From Tamarix chinensis (lineage: Eukaryota > Streptophyta > Magnoliopsida > Caryophyllales > Tamaricaceae): DNA of 64,000 nt. Of the stretch, positions 34,001 to 47,064 are shown in pieces (position 1 is the first letter of the stretch; each line of letters opens with the position of its first letter). Below the pieces are notes generated by a model. It was not told where the DNA came from, did no database searches, and saw nothing but the letters and a program-made list of their open reading frames with translations. A program made the translations under genes and the position numbers. The stretch spans positions 79,949,672 to 80,013,671 of the forward strand of contig CM060180.1 of assembly GCA_030549775.1 (NCBI GenBank). The letters are read 5' to 3'.

Positions 34001-35700
34001 TTTGCTCCAAGGGTGACTCACCTGCTTTAGTGTCTATAACACTACACAAGTAGAGAGGATATTCCTTAAATACAAGGTTACTTAGCCATATTGCCGACAT
34101 GATCCTTGTAGAGGGATTAGGTTCACACTTTTGATATGAAGCCCTAATACCCTTTAGTCCTCGCAACACCACACATTCTTGCACGCAATTGATCAGTGCT
34201 TAGTAGTTCCCCAACATATCATCCTTGACAATAACATAAAAATAGTGTAACTCCAGTTCTATGAGATCTAATGGAAGTTCTATTCCATGCACTAACAAAA
34301 TAACTCCTTGATAGAATCTAGAGCATGCAATCCTATCCCCTAAAGGCAACACAATGGAATTTCTATTCCATCATAAAGCTCACATAAAAATTGTGTGTAA
34401 CTCTAATTCTATGAGGTCCAATGGAAATTCTATTCCACCTACTACCAAAATAACTCCTTGATATAACCTAGAACATGCAATAATATCCCATGAAGGTAAC
34501 ACAATAGAAGTAGAAATACTACTGGAAGGAGATAAAGCATCCTTAGCTACAAATGCAAATGCTATGAAAGAGTGCAATGCACAAAATTCAAACAATATAT
34601 AAGTAGTAAAGTTCTGCTAATGGAAATCCTGCTACACTAGCTTATCATTATCCTTGTTGAAAAGAATCAGGCCTTAGACCTATGGGCTAACTAGCTCAAC
34701 TAGTGGCAATAGTTGGTGATGAAGGGACTCTCTAAATCTACAATTGTGGCTACTAGATAGACCCAGTACTATGAGATCTAGTTTGGCTTCTCTGGATGTT
34801 GCCACTGCCAACTCGGCATACTTATGCTCAGTGCCCCACCATGCCACATTTATGGCACATCACCTAATTACCTCTCTGGTCTACCCTCATGTGGTTAGTA
34901 TCTCATCACTTGAAGTGGTAGCTCCTCTCCTCGACACAACCCCTAGACAACCCTCTAACTCGAGGTATTGACCCCATGCTCTAGTCATTTCTAAAAGGCA
35001 AGCTACCTCCTAAAAAAGCCCTCTTTCTATCACCGGGATGCTAGTGACCTTCAAACTTTCTCTTACTGCCGAACTAAGTACTCTAGACCAGAATGAATCG
35101 GAATGCCTACAAATCCTACACGTACATCCCTACCATATCTAGTAGATCAACTTCTACCAAAATCTCTTAGTATTGGATTCCCAGTATGATCTTGAAACAA
35201 TGAGCTCGCATCACCTTGTTGGCCTCTAATTTTAGGGCAAACTAGACCAATTCCATGAATCTAGTGTAATACTTCTCGAAGGACATGCCCCCTTACCGAC
35301 ACGCTACAAATGCATCATATTTATTCATTTGGAGGTAAGTTAGGTAGAAATGGGCTCACAATGCCTCCAAAAATTGTTCCCATCCCATAGGCTCTCCACT
35401 CTTACGTTGGACAATCCTCTACCATGTGTCTACCTTTCCTCTCTAGTATACCACCATGTCAAGCCTCCTATCTCTAGGGAAGTCATAGACAATAAAGGTC
35501 TTCTCCATGTCCTAGACCCATCATTCCATGATTTTGGGGTCCTCCTGGCCCTCAAAGATTAGTGGATGATGATGCCTAGCCCTCTTAAGCCAATCCTCTA
35601 AAACTGATGTAGCTACTGGCACTAGTGGTGGTTGAGATGCTCAAATTTAGCCCTCTGTATAGGCTCTTATGGTCTCCACGAATGCCTTAATGCATTTAAA
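34001..35700 (-). pseudogene. E3 gag and protease
   Basis: Minus strand. Gag is at about 35640-35000 (PLIFEGQEDPKIMEWW, later MSFEKYYTRFMEL). A zinc knuckle at 34857-34815 fits CX2CX4HX4C but has two stops inside it. The protease region (34600-34190) carries a 150-bp duplication. The link to reverse transcriptase (34184-33936) has EFLDVFPMEI. Confidence 0.75.
34245..34520. repeat. Tandem duplication in E3 protease region, period about 150 bp
   Basis: GTGTAACTC(C/T)A(G/A)TTCTATGAG occurs at 34245 and 34395, followed in both by ATTCTATTCCA-, AAATAACTCCTTGATA- and GGTAACACAAT-type blocks. Confidence 0.8.
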
Positions 35701-36028
35701 GTGGCAGTTAGTGGCCATTAATTTCTAGAGACATGAAGAAATTAGGGACATAAGTTAGTCTACTAAGTACTAAGATTTGTAGAGCAATTATCACGATTGA
35801 TATGTATGGCATATTCCCAACCCCAATCTTACTCACGAACATTCCAAATTTGAAAATGCTTAAACTTTCCATAAAAATCAAGGGGAAATGATTTCAAATC
35901 AAGATCAATACCATCCTGTGGTATCGGCTTAAAAATCATTTTTAAAAACAGTGTTTTTACTAAAAGATCTAATAAAAAAATGTGGTATCAACTTAATAAT
36001 TCTTAAAAGTGGATAGTTTTTAAAGAAA
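35701..36028. other. E3 leader between primer site and gag
   Basis: Non-coding on both strands; no signal recognised. Confidence 0.5.
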
Positions 36029-36041
36029 GGCTTTGATACCA
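36029..36041 (-). other. E3 primer binding site, mutated tRNA-Met type
   Basis: Minus strand TGGTATCAAAGCC, one base off the initiator-tRNA-Met site of E1 and E2, three bases from the LTR end (36045). Confidence 0.78.
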
Positions 36042-36044
36042 ATA

Positions 36045-39000
36045 TGTAACACCATATTTTTCACTACAAAAAAATTTCTTTAAAATAGTGTGGAAGCTAA
36101 AATACACCTAGGAAAAATTAGTGTTACTGTTACACCCTACATAGAAGAAATGTCTGTTGCATGTCCCATATTAGAAATAAGGCTAAACCCAACAAATACT
36201 TTTAAAAAACAACTAAGTGCATGAAAATAATCTATATAAACACTTTGAAACATTATCCCCAACCAAATCATTACAAAATACAAGTATATAAAAGTAAGGG
36301 GCTATAATAAAATGAGATTATGATGTAGCCCCAAAACAAAAAACAAGGTCTGCCATAAACCCCACAATACCTTTGAATGTCCACGCTCTCAAGTTCCGAA
36401 TCCAAGCTAAGGTAGGCTCCTTAATTCCATCCCTAGAAACCTAGACATGGCCCTCTTCTCGTGGGAATGAATAAATGACCAAGCAAATGGGCGCATCAAT
36501 ATGAGCCATACTGAGTAAGCCAAATTTCTCCCTCAATGGAATATAGTATTCAAATTCTATCATACAAGGATATGATATTTAACATGGATCATGCTAATGT
36601 CCTATACGTAAAGGTATAGACACACCATAACAGACTATCATACATAACTCAAACAATGTGGAATATATCATACTTGGTTTCACATCATAATCATGTAGGT
36701 ACTCACATATATGATAGCAGATCAAATCCAAGAAACCACTAGGATTTATTTCCACTTATTCATACCATTATATTATACCATGTCCTTATTCATGATTTGA
36801 CACAAGTCAACATCTAGCCAACATTTTGATTAGTAACCAATTAGTCATTTGATCTAATATCCAAGTGTACATACTAGCTCTTATCATTTTTGGACATTCA
36901 TACCATTATTTCAATCCTTATCCAATTATTAATCATTCACATGGTCATCATTCAAATTTTATCATCCAATTATTTATCAACCCACTTTTTATTATTCATT
37001 AATGGGATGTGTAGCACCCCAAATCTCACACACCATCCAATTATTTATCAACCCACTTTTTATTACTCATCAATGGGTTGTGTAGCACCCCTAGTCTCAC
37101 ATACCATTGAATCCTATTCAAATAAGCGACATAAAGTATAGGTTGATGCCAATCACCAAAGTGAACATAATTTTAGATCAAAGCTAATCTCTAGAATACA
37201 CATATTTTCAGGTCAAAGCCAACCAATAACAACATAAGTCCAAGCTAAAGCCAATGACCTAGGTAACTAGACCTTTTAGTATTGATACCTTCTAGTAAAT
37301 CATTAGTTCTAGAGTAAGTAAGACACCGATACCTCTCAGGATCCATCCAGAAGGCACCAATAAACACTCGAAGGCAGACTAAGCCCATGTAGCTAATCAA
37401 GTATTGGGTAACCTAGATCCATACACAACTCAATTATCTTTTGCTTTATGTAATTAGTATATTATTCATAAGGATATGTGATGACACAATACCCATACAA
37501 AAGCAAGCAAAGCATTTTCCATGTTTATTCCATATCAATCATTTTCAATCCATTTTTCAGACCATGTAGGGTTTCCATTTAGTCTTTTCCAATATTTTTT
37601 ATGCCCTCATAAAATTTTAGTTAAGCACATGTTGTGCTTCATTGTTCTTTTCTCAAGGACCTTCACATTTCATAGGTGTGGAATTACCCATTTACCCCTT
37701 ACAATGCTTATAGAGTATGTCATACATTATAATCCATTTAATCCTTTACTGGGTATTAATCTATGATAAAATCTGTATTTTATCTTATTAATAATCATAG
37801 AATAACCTCAACGCATAACCAAACCAAAAGAAGACAAACTGCATAAACTAGTAAAAAAATAAATCGATCTATATCAATAAGTTCATTGGTTACACCAACT
37901 AGTTGATCGATTTAGGTTTATCGGTTGGTTGGTTTGAGCCAACAAGTCAACCGATTTAACTCAACCAAACCATGCATTTCCTCAAATTAGTCTATCAATT
38001 TGGGCAAACTAGTTAACATTTCATAGACCAGTTAATTGGTTATGCTAAACCAATCAATAGGTTTAAGTAGAGCGTAAGACCAAGGTCTTTATAGGCTTAC
38101 CAGTCTATAAGTTGGGTCAACAGGTCAACTATTTTAGGTATGTGCTGATAGATCTACTTTAGAATAGCATCAAACCATTAATTTCTTACATATTCATACT
38201 TAAAAATCATCCTTAACCACATTAAAACATGTATCAACATAGTCTAGCACATTTTCAGGCAAATTAACTTGCATATCTCAACAGTAAATCATCATATCCC
38301 ATTTTCTACAATTTTATGCCATTTACTCAAATTAAATAATCTATCCATCTAAATCACTTATGCAAGTTATATAAATTCATTCCAACATCTAGAATTAACT
38401 TAAAGGAACTCATGTAATATAAGAATACTCACATATCATTTTAGAAGTAAGAATCACATACTTGATGCAGGAAAAAATTTCCTTAAACTAAAAATTCCAA
38501 TATCTAAAAATATCAACTTTTAAAAACTTAAAACAAAAAATATTAAAATTATATTTTACACAAAACCTTTCTAATTTTCAAACTTAAAATAGAAGGAAAA
38601 GAAGGGCATACCATACTTAGGATGAAAATAGGAAAATAATCAACTGAACCACTCAATCTTTTTCCCAAATCTAACTCTTGCTTGCATAAAAATTAAAAAA
38701 AAAAAAGAGAGCTAGAGAAAGGATTAGAAGAGTGTAAGAAGTTCGAACCATAGAAAATAAGGTAGGTAAATACAAATACTTAGGGATTTTAATGGTTAAA
38801 AGAAAGGACCATAAATGGGATGATTAAAGTTATTTATAGCCAATTAATTGAGAGGAATAACAAGGGGTTTAGGAACATTTTGGAAACCCTTGAAATTATC
38901 ATTTTAATGTGAGCTAAAGGAATGGATTGTGTCCAAGATGTACTGATATTTTTTCTCAATCTCAAATGGTGTTTCTAAATAATGCAGGTTAATTAGGCTA

Positions 39001-39521
39001 GAACTATAATACACAAGAGAGGTAATATAAGGTCAATATGGAAGGAATCTTCCATATTCTCATAATCATTCTTGAGATTGAATTATTGATCTCAAAAATG
39101 TGCAAAGGAGAAAGGTGAAAAAACACAAGACTGAGTTATCTTCCCCCCTCAATTATCCCAATTGACCTTCAAATCATTCTGAGGTAATATTTTGGGCTAA
39201 ATGCACCTTGAATTTAGTTTGGAATCTCTTAGGGACACATTAGCTTGGGTTGGTAAGGTTTCATTTTGGTATAAGAAATTTTTTAAAAAAGTGAATTTTA
39301 ATTAAAAAATGCCCATCTCGGCAAACCAACCGATTAGTTTGGGCCTACCAGTCAACTGTTCTACAAAAAAATTGATCAATTCCTCCAACCAATTGATCAG
39401 TTTAATTAATAAAACTCGTTTTGCTTAAATGGGGAACAAGTTGATAGTTTCATGGAACGTGTCAATTGTTTCGCTTGAGAAACTCAATAAAATCCATTTT
39501 TCAAAAGTATGGTGTACTACA
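36045..39521 (-). repeat. E3 5' LTR, about 3.48 kb
   Basis: Plus-strand edges TGTAACACC (36045) and GGTGTACTACA (39521) are near-inverse, as in TG...CA LTRs. It matches the split 3' LTR. It carries a local 71-bp tandem duplication (CATCCAATTATTTATCAA at 36963 and 37034), a minus-sense TATA box (38831-38838) and a cluster of CGATTGGTT-like words (37840-38120, 39310-39420). No genes. Confidence 0.85.
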
Positions 39522-40281
39522 ATTACCCCTAAGTATGGACATATCCTAAAATAATATAGAACCCTAGCATGCACTTCTAACAAATTATAATTTTACACTA
39601 ATTTCATATGATAATTTTTGACAGAATTCATGGTACTTATTAATTTATATTTCTACCCCCAAAACATGCAATACAAAATCATCACAATTTAATCCTATTT
39701 ATGCCCTTAAAATAACATGCTATATGTCCAAATTTATCTAAAATGTACAAGGAATATGTCAAACTCATTAGTATGTCCAGCATAAGGCAAAGTAAAAGTT
39801 TTGCTTAAACCCTAAAACTAGACATAGACATACATCCCCATTCTAAAAACACTATCAAGTCATACATAAATCATTAGTTTCTAACATTATAATGTATATT
39901 ATTTTATAAATCACAAAATTTTACACTAAAATATAATATTTTATGCTTTCATTTTCTCACAAAAATATGAAATTTCTAATAATATTAACGCAACATGAAT
40001 TTATTCTAAAAGTAACTTATCATATTTATGATGTAGAAACATTTTAATAATTAAATATTGACTTAGGAAACATGATAGAAGGATGCAAGGGTCAAATTTG
40101 AAGATAATTATTTACCCTACAATATGGATATTATTTGAATTTTTTTAAATCAGGAGTCAAATGCATCTTTCAAAACTCAAATATAATTTTTCTACACAAA
40201 TGATGAGTATTATACCATATGTGTGTCAAGCTGAATTTTTACATGCCAATGGATAAAGTGTCATAATTAGGATTATAGACA
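39522..40281. other. AT-rich non-coding flank of E3
   Basis: No coding region or clear repeat boundary seen. Confidence 0.5.
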
Positions 40282-40296
40282 CCATTTTCTTTTCAT

Positions 40297-40479
40297 CTCA
40301 AAAGGAAATACACTTGTCGTAGGTGCCACTACCAACCCTTCCCTGGGCCAACAAGATGGAGTGTAGGGAGTACATGTTTGTGACCGCAGGTGCCCATAGG
40401 GAGTAAACTCCCCAACCGGTAACTTTTAATCATCGGTAGGAATTGAACTCTCACACTACAGCTTCCCATACTACCATAG
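40297..40479 (-). mobile_element. SINE candidate with target-site duplications
   Basis: About 183 bp flanked by a 15-bp direct repeat CCATT(T/A)TCTTTTCAT (40282-40296 and 40480-40494, one mismatch). Read on the minus strand it starts CTATGGTAGTATGGG (box A-like) and has GAGTTCAATTCC (box B-like, 40450-40439) about 30 bp on. That spacing is typical of a tRNA-derived RNA polymerase III promoter. I cannot name the SINE family. Confidence 0.65.
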
Positions 40480-40533
40480 CCATTATCTTTTCATATTTAT
40501 TAGTTATGTTGTTATTTACTTATTTCATAACTA

Positions 40534-41012
40534 TGTTAGGCTATTAGTTAGATAATTTATTTCCTTAATCATTAATAAAGTAGATAAGGTTTATCTTATC
40601 TTATTAAAAAAATTTAGGATTTAATAATTATTATCAAAGGATTATCTGGGGTACTCATGTATAGTGTTATGAATAGTAATTTCATTAATAGTGTATATCT
40701 TATTTAGATTTATCTTATCATATTATTGAGTAGGTTACAAGAGGAGAGATGAATATTATCCTATAAATATCTCATATAAACTCATTATTTGAGGATGATA
40801 GTTGAATTGAGTTATTAAATTCAATTTTCTCTCATTGAAACCCTGTGTGAGTCTCTTTGTTATATATTGACATTATTTGTGTAAGTCATAAACTCAATCT
40901 CTCTCTAAATTATCTTATTTGTGTTAGTGATTATTTAAAAACCCTATATACCTTTCCTATGTAAGCTTGTATAGAGTTATCTAGTAAAGTTTACTGTGTG
41001 TTTCTTCATTCA
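40534..41012 (+). repeat. Possible solo LTR or LTR fragment
   Basis: TGTTAGGCTATTAGTT at the start and a TATAAATA box at 40764-40771. CTCATTGAAACCCTGTGTGAG, with a GT/CT-rich stretch downstream, resembles the R-U5 part of a copia-type LTR. The right end is uncertain and no target duplication was found. Confidence 0.35.
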
Positions 41013-41804
41013 AGATCCTTTGAGACTTATCGATATGAGGCTTTCAAAGCTAGTTTGAATAATTAATTTTTTTTATGTTTCATCCATATCCATATCCTTC
41101 ATTTATCATTATAAAACTACATAAAATAGGATATGTTTAAAACCATTCATTCTATTACAAAACATTTTCTACCATCTATAGAGTAGCTAGATTTACCTTC
41201 AAGCTACACAAATTGTACCATAGAAAATGCCTCTTATAAGGCCACCTTAAGCAAGATTATGATTACTTAAAACCAACAATATAACCCACACAATATATAT
41301 ATACATATATTACTATCTATACTGACATAAAATGATTAAATAAAAATTAATGAGAACTAATTATTATAAAAATAGGGAACTTAAATCAAGGGTTGCAAAC
41401 GCATGGCACAACCGTACACCAAACATGCAAGTAGAAGCCAATAGAGGCTCATGATTGATGCAAACAATAATACTTGGTTTTGGAAGGCTCTATGGTAGTT
41501 GGCTACTGGAATGGTGTTGATGCACAAGGAGAGATGGATGAGATGGAAATGTAGGCATAAAGGATGGAGGATGTGGTAATAGAGGTGTTGGTTATCAAAA
41601 TGTGAATACACATAGAGTGGGCCCAAGAATGGAGGTGTTGGTCAACATTAGAGGGCATACTTCTCATGATTTTTGCATTGGAATGCTAAGAGGTTGGTGT
41701 TTCTTGCTAAAGGCCAAGCGAGGAGAACATGATGGAGGAGGTTTCAACTGACACAAATGTAGGCCAAGGGAGATAGGTGAGGCAAACGAAGGAAATGGTT
41801 AGTG
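41013..41804. other. Non-coding stretch
   Basis: AT-rich to about 41370, then GGATG/GAGG-rich to 41800. No recognisable protein on either strand. Confidence 0.5.
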
Positions 41805-42061
41805 TGACCATAGTCAATAACAATTTAAACCCACTTGTTGCAAATTGTATTATTAGTAAATAAGGGTATTATTTTATGCCAGGGATTGAGAGGGTCTATT
41901 TAAGTCTATCTATCAAACAAATAATAACCTCAAAGACTCTCAATCACACAAAAAATAAATAATCATAAAAACACAATTAAGAGAAAAATATGGATATAAG
42001 GAGTTTTAAAATAAAAATATCAAAAATTGTTGAAATAAAATAATAAAATAAATATAGGTGA
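41805..42061 (-). repeat. Fragment of family-B LTR
   Basis: From TGACCATAGTC to AATATAGGTGA it aligns with 57456-57715 (AACAATTTAAACCCACTT, AATAAGGGTATTATT, CACACAAAAAATAAATAAT). It stops where E6 begins, so E6 may have inserted into this LTR. Confidence 0.8.
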
Positions 42062-42763
42062 GTAAAAAAGTTTGATGAGATTCTTCTTTTAATTTTGTGA
42101 GATTTTCTTCCACTAGATCACACTTCTCAATAAAATTCATTGGGACCTCTTTAACTTGAGATGCAAAAGTATCCCACAATAATATTTCACAAACTACTTT
42201 TCCTCAGCTAGGATATCACAAAACTCTCTTAACATGGACAAAATCAATTAGCTAAGAATGAGAAAATAAAGTGGATGTACCAATCCATGCACAAACCATA
42301 CAAGTTATGTGCATGGCTTATGTAAGGTTCCACATAGTGCATCCATTTTCAAAATAAAAGAAGGCAAGAACAGGTGAGGAAAGTGGATGATGGAATTGGT
42401 GAAAAATTAAGCCAAGTAAAGGTTTGATCGAGGGGGCCCAAATATCAAGGTAGAGACAGATATCAAACATCCCCCTTTGATCAAGGCAAAGCCAAGGTAA
42501 GTAGATGAAGAAGTTGACACATGTTAAAGAAGTTGGCACATGCTTAATGAAAGATGGTGGAATAACTTCTTAACATTTTCAAACTTAAGGTTGAGAATTT
42601 AGAATAACTTTCATCTTCTATTTTCTCTATCTTTATCCCATCTATACCTAAAAATTTCACACAAAAAAATATTTTCTAGCCACCCACCATAATTTTCAAA
42701 CCACACGTAACCTTCCCTACACATCCTCTTCCCCATTTTTTTTCTTCTTTAAACTCAAGCAAC
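42062..42763 (+). repeat. E6 5' LTR and leader remains
   Basis: The part 42165-42400 matches 55540-55860 (AATATTTCAC, ATATCACAAAA/GATCACAAAA, AAGTTATGTGCATGGCT, TTTTAAAATAAAAGAAGGC). LTR boundaries and the primer site could not be fixed. Confidence 0.55.
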
Positions 42764-43346
42764 TATGGGTGAGGAGTAAATCCCAAGAATCTTGAGCCTT
42801 GAAGAGGCACAAAACTTGAGAAGAAACCGTACCATTGAAAGTCTACAAAATGACATTAGAATAGTTCTTGGCATTTTATAGAATCTCATGCAAAAACCTA
42901 ACACTCCACACCCAAATATTTCCCTCTAATATAGAAGAAGATCCTATTTTCACCAATATGAGGTTATCAGATTCAATATAAGTGATGCTTCTAATAATTA
43001 TAACTCCTCATTGAATGATTCCCCACATAATAAAAGAATGAGACATAGAAGGAGACATGAAAGGAGAGATAATTCGCATGGCATCAAATCTAAAGTGCTT
43101 GAGTTTGATGGATCACTTAATTTCTTAAATTAAGAATTTAGGTGCTCTAGGATGGTTGCAGTGAAAGGAAATAACAATGAGAAGGGATTTTGGGTTGCAA
43201 TCCTTAAGGTCAAAGGGCATGCCTCCTTGTAGTGGGAAATCCTTAATCACCAAAGGTGAAATAAGGGGAAGTCTAATGTCAAACATTAGTTGTATATGAA
43301 AAAGCCTTTGAGAGAATGGTTTTTTCCCTCATCCTACACTCAAGAC
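42764..43346 (+). pseudogene. E6 gag, N-terminal part
   Basis: ATG at 42764 soon followed by a stop. LEEAQNLRRNRTIESLQND and then VLEFDGSLNFLN and LKVKGHASL.WEILNHQR match the Gag core of gypsy elements. Interrupted by stops, and by the hAT-like element at 43347. The last 8 bases are the target duplication. Confidence 0.7.
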
Positions 43347-46300
43347 TAGAGTTGGAAAAATTTGACCTAACCCAACAAGAGCAAAACCTGAACCAATAAA
43401 ATCCAAAAAGTTTAGTAACCCAATCTGACTCAAACCCGACACAACACTAACCTGACCCAACACTAACCCAGCCCAACACTGACCCAATAACAATTGACCC
43501 AAATCAGAAAAGATCTAACCCAATCCCAACCCATGACTCATCATAGACTCAACCCAGTAGTGACCCGACTTGGCATTAACCTGACCTGACATAGACCCGA
43601 CCCGTTGTTGACCCGACTAGGCATTAACCCAACCAAACATCAAAATCTATTATAATAATAATAAATTACACATATTTCATTATTCATTTAAATATTTTAA
43701 AAATATATTTTTTTATATATTATACTTATTTTGTATACTTTTACCCTAGATATCCTTATTTATTATTGATATTTGAATGAATTTTTCCACACAGATATAC
43801 AATATTAAAAATTTATAGTAATAATTTAATAAACAATAAAAATTAATAACAAATTTTTAATTACATGCTTATATAAAATCAAACTTACTACTTACTTACA
43901 ATTGTCTCTAATATTTACAATGTAATAAATATCTTTCTTATTTACTTATGAAAATAAAGTAGATCTAATATTCTTATTTTATTTATTTACATTAGTAATA
44001 TTATGATTGTCTCTAATACTTACAATATAATAAAATATAATTATACATTATATAGTCATATTATGATTACCTTTATTTTATAAAATTAAATTTTTTAAGT
44101 AATCAAATAAATGATAAATATCTTTTTTATATTGAGGCATACAATTTTTTATTGTTAAAATTTATAAATATCTTTATCATTTACTTGTGAAAATAAACTA
44201 GATCTAATATTATTATTTCATTTATTTATGCTAGTAATGTTATGATTGTCTCTAATATTTATAATGTAATAAATGATAATTATACATTATGTAGTCAGAT
44301 TATTATCACCTTTATGTTATAAAATTATATATTTTTATGTAATAAAATATTATAACTATAATACTTTTATTTATTTTAAAATACTCATATGTCGTATGGA
44401 GTAGTATGGATATCCTATATCAAACTCATATTGAAAAGAATTTATTGATCAACAACAAGAAAAGTGAGATAATATAATTGTTAACGTTATACACTTATAA
44501 TGATATATTACACTATATGAACAATATATATTGATCTTAACATATCAAAATGTAAAAAAGAATGCCAAAGAGAAATTAGATAGATAGTTGATAGAACTTT
44601 ATTTGAAGTATAAACCGTATTTAATTTAACTTACTTTTATATTCCCAAATGAAAAAATTAATCCTAATTGATTTATTGTTATTAGGAAGCTAGTAAATAG
44701 AAATATACTAACTTCATTGATGTGAAAAAAATGTAAATTAGGAGAATTTAGATAACTATATATAAGTATGTATAGTTGTATTATTAATGTGTGAATATAC
44801 ATATACTTAGTATTTGTGAATATAGTTATAGATAGTTTAGATTTTAGGAGCAATATTTTTCAATAATTTTAAATGAGATTAAACAGTTTTGTATGATTTT
44901 CTTCATAATGTAATATTTTACCATGGTTTTAGAATCTAAACTTTTTAATCCCACTAGATCATACATGATCTTATAATTATATATATTATCTAAATGAAAA
45001 ACTAATATGTTATTATTATTAATCATATTATCAGTATAATTGTATAGGTACTAGTTTATTATTAGATTTAGCTCTAAGTTATCTGATTGATGCTAATCTA
45101 ATATCATTTGGATATAAGATAAGAAAAATAGATCCTTGTTGTTAATCGGAATATTAGGCATACCATAGACTCCATTAGACTCACTCATTATGAGAATTTA
45201 GATTTAAATATTCAATTCAACTATACACGAATATATTTATATCCTCTTTTTTTGTCCATTTCTCTCATTTTCATCTTCTATAATTTTAACTTTGTGTATC
45301 AAATTATGAAGCATCTAAGTTATGTGCAATAGAAATAATATTTATTTTTGTGTTAAAACAATGAATATATTTATTTTTATTAAACTATGTGGTGGTATTT
45401 TAATTATCATTTTGAACTTTATAGTTAATTTTGAGTTTCTTAACCTATTTCTTTGTTATATTGAATCATGTAATTTTTTTATTGTCAAAATTTATGAATA
45501 TATTTATTATTTACTTGTAAAAATAAATTTGATCTAATATTCTTATTTCATTTATTTTTAATAGTAATATTATAATTTTATCTAATATTTATGATGTAAT
45601 AAATGATAATTACACACTATATAGTCATATTATGATCACCTTTATTTTATAAAATTATAATTTTTTTAAGTAATCAAATATTTGAACTATAATACTTTTA
45701 TTTATTTGAAAATACTCATATGTCATATGGAGTATTATGGATATCCTACATTAGACTCATATTAAAAAGAATTTATTGATCAACAAAAAAAGGTGAGATA
45801 ATATAATTGTTAACATTATATAGTTATATTGATATATTACATTGTATGAACAATATATATCGTTCTTACTTCTTAACATATCAAAATATAAAATATTCAA
45901 AAGAGAAATTCGACAGATAGTTTATAGACCTCAAATTGAAGTTTAAACTGTGTCAAATTTAACTTACTTTTATATTCGTAAAAGCAAAAATAAATCCTAA
46001 TTAATTTATTATTATTTAAAAAGTTGGTAAATAGAAATATAATCACTTCATTTATGTGAAAAAAGTGTGAATTATGAGGATTTACATAAATATGTATAAG
46101 TATGTATAGTTGTATTATTGACACATGAATATATATATATACTTAATATTCATGAATATAGTTATAGATAGTTTAGATTTTAGGAGCAATATTCTTCAAT
46201 AATTTTCAAGTGAAATTAAACCTTTTTGTATGATTTTCTTCTTAATGTAATATTGTAATATTTTACGATGGTTTTAGAATCTAAATTTCATAATTCCACC

Positions 46301-47064
46301 AAATCATGTATGATCTTATAAGTATTGATATTATCTAAATTAAAATCTAAGATGTTAAATTGTACAGGTACAAATCTATTATTGAATCCGAGTCATTTAA
46401 CTTATGCCAATCTAATATCATTTGGAAATAAGATAGGAAAAATAGGATCTTATTTTTAATTGATATATTAAGCACACCATAGACTTCATTAGACCCACTC
46501 ATCATGAGAATTTAGATTTAAATATTCAATTTAAATATACAAGAATATCCTTATATCAATTTTTCCATTTCACTTAATTTCATCTTTTATAATTTCAACC
46601 TTATGTTATGTGTATGAATTAAGATTACCTGGACCCGAATTTAACTCAAACCATCAAAACTCGACCCATCAAAACTCGACCCGACCCAACCCATTAAGTT
46701 AACCCATAACTATTCAAATCCAACCCATCCAATTGCACGAAATGACCTAAACCCTCCCAGTTAAATTAACCAAAAAATGACCCAAATACAACCCAACCCT
46801 ATCAGTCAAGTTAACCTAAAATAAACCAAATTAAGTTTTCTTAACCCGAACTTAACCTGACCCTACAAATTAATTGGAAATCACCCAAAACTGCAATAAT
46901 CTCATCCAAAACTAACCCATCCCAAATAATGCAATGAAGCAAAATGACCCGAATCCAAAATGACCTGACCCAACCCACAACGAACCCGCAAAAGAAAAAT
47001 TATCTAAAATAACCCAACCTAAAAATGACCCAAACCGACTCCCCTAACTTGATTGCCACCTCTA
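43347..47064. mobile_element. hAT-like DNA transposon, non-autonomous, 3.7 kb
   Basis: It splits the E6 gag exactly; the gag reading resumes after it. Terminal inverted repeats TAGAGTTGGAAA and (inverted) TAGAGGTGGCAA match at 10 of 12 bases. The flanking 8 bp CTCAAGAC (43339-43346) and TTCATGAC (47065-47072) match at 6 of 8, the hAT target-duplication length. Subterminal zones (43360-43640, 46620-47040) are packed with AACCCGACCC-like words. No transposase frame is present. Confidence 0.75.
44130..46620. repeat. Internal direct duplication of the hAT-like element, offset about 1331 bp
   Basis: About 44130-45310 recurs at 45460-46620 with the same order of blocks, for example ATACTCATATGTC(G/A)TATGGAG at 44381 and 45712. 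A third partial copy of its first part lies near 43925-44120. All AT-rich and non-coding. Confidence 0.85.

Larger units (their letters stand above)
22850..39521 (-). mobile_element. E3: decayed Tekay/Del-like chromovirus with 3.5-kb LTRs
   Basis: Minus-strand Ty3/gypsy element. From high to low coordinates: 5' LTR (36045-39521), primer site (36029-36041), gag, protease, reverse transcriptase, duplicated RNase H, integrase with chromodomain, polypurine tract (30218-30236), 3' LTR (30217-27741, then 23105-22850 beyond a LINE). All genes are full of stops. Very long LTRs plus a C-terminal chromodomain fit the Tekay/Del lineage. Confidence 0.88.
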
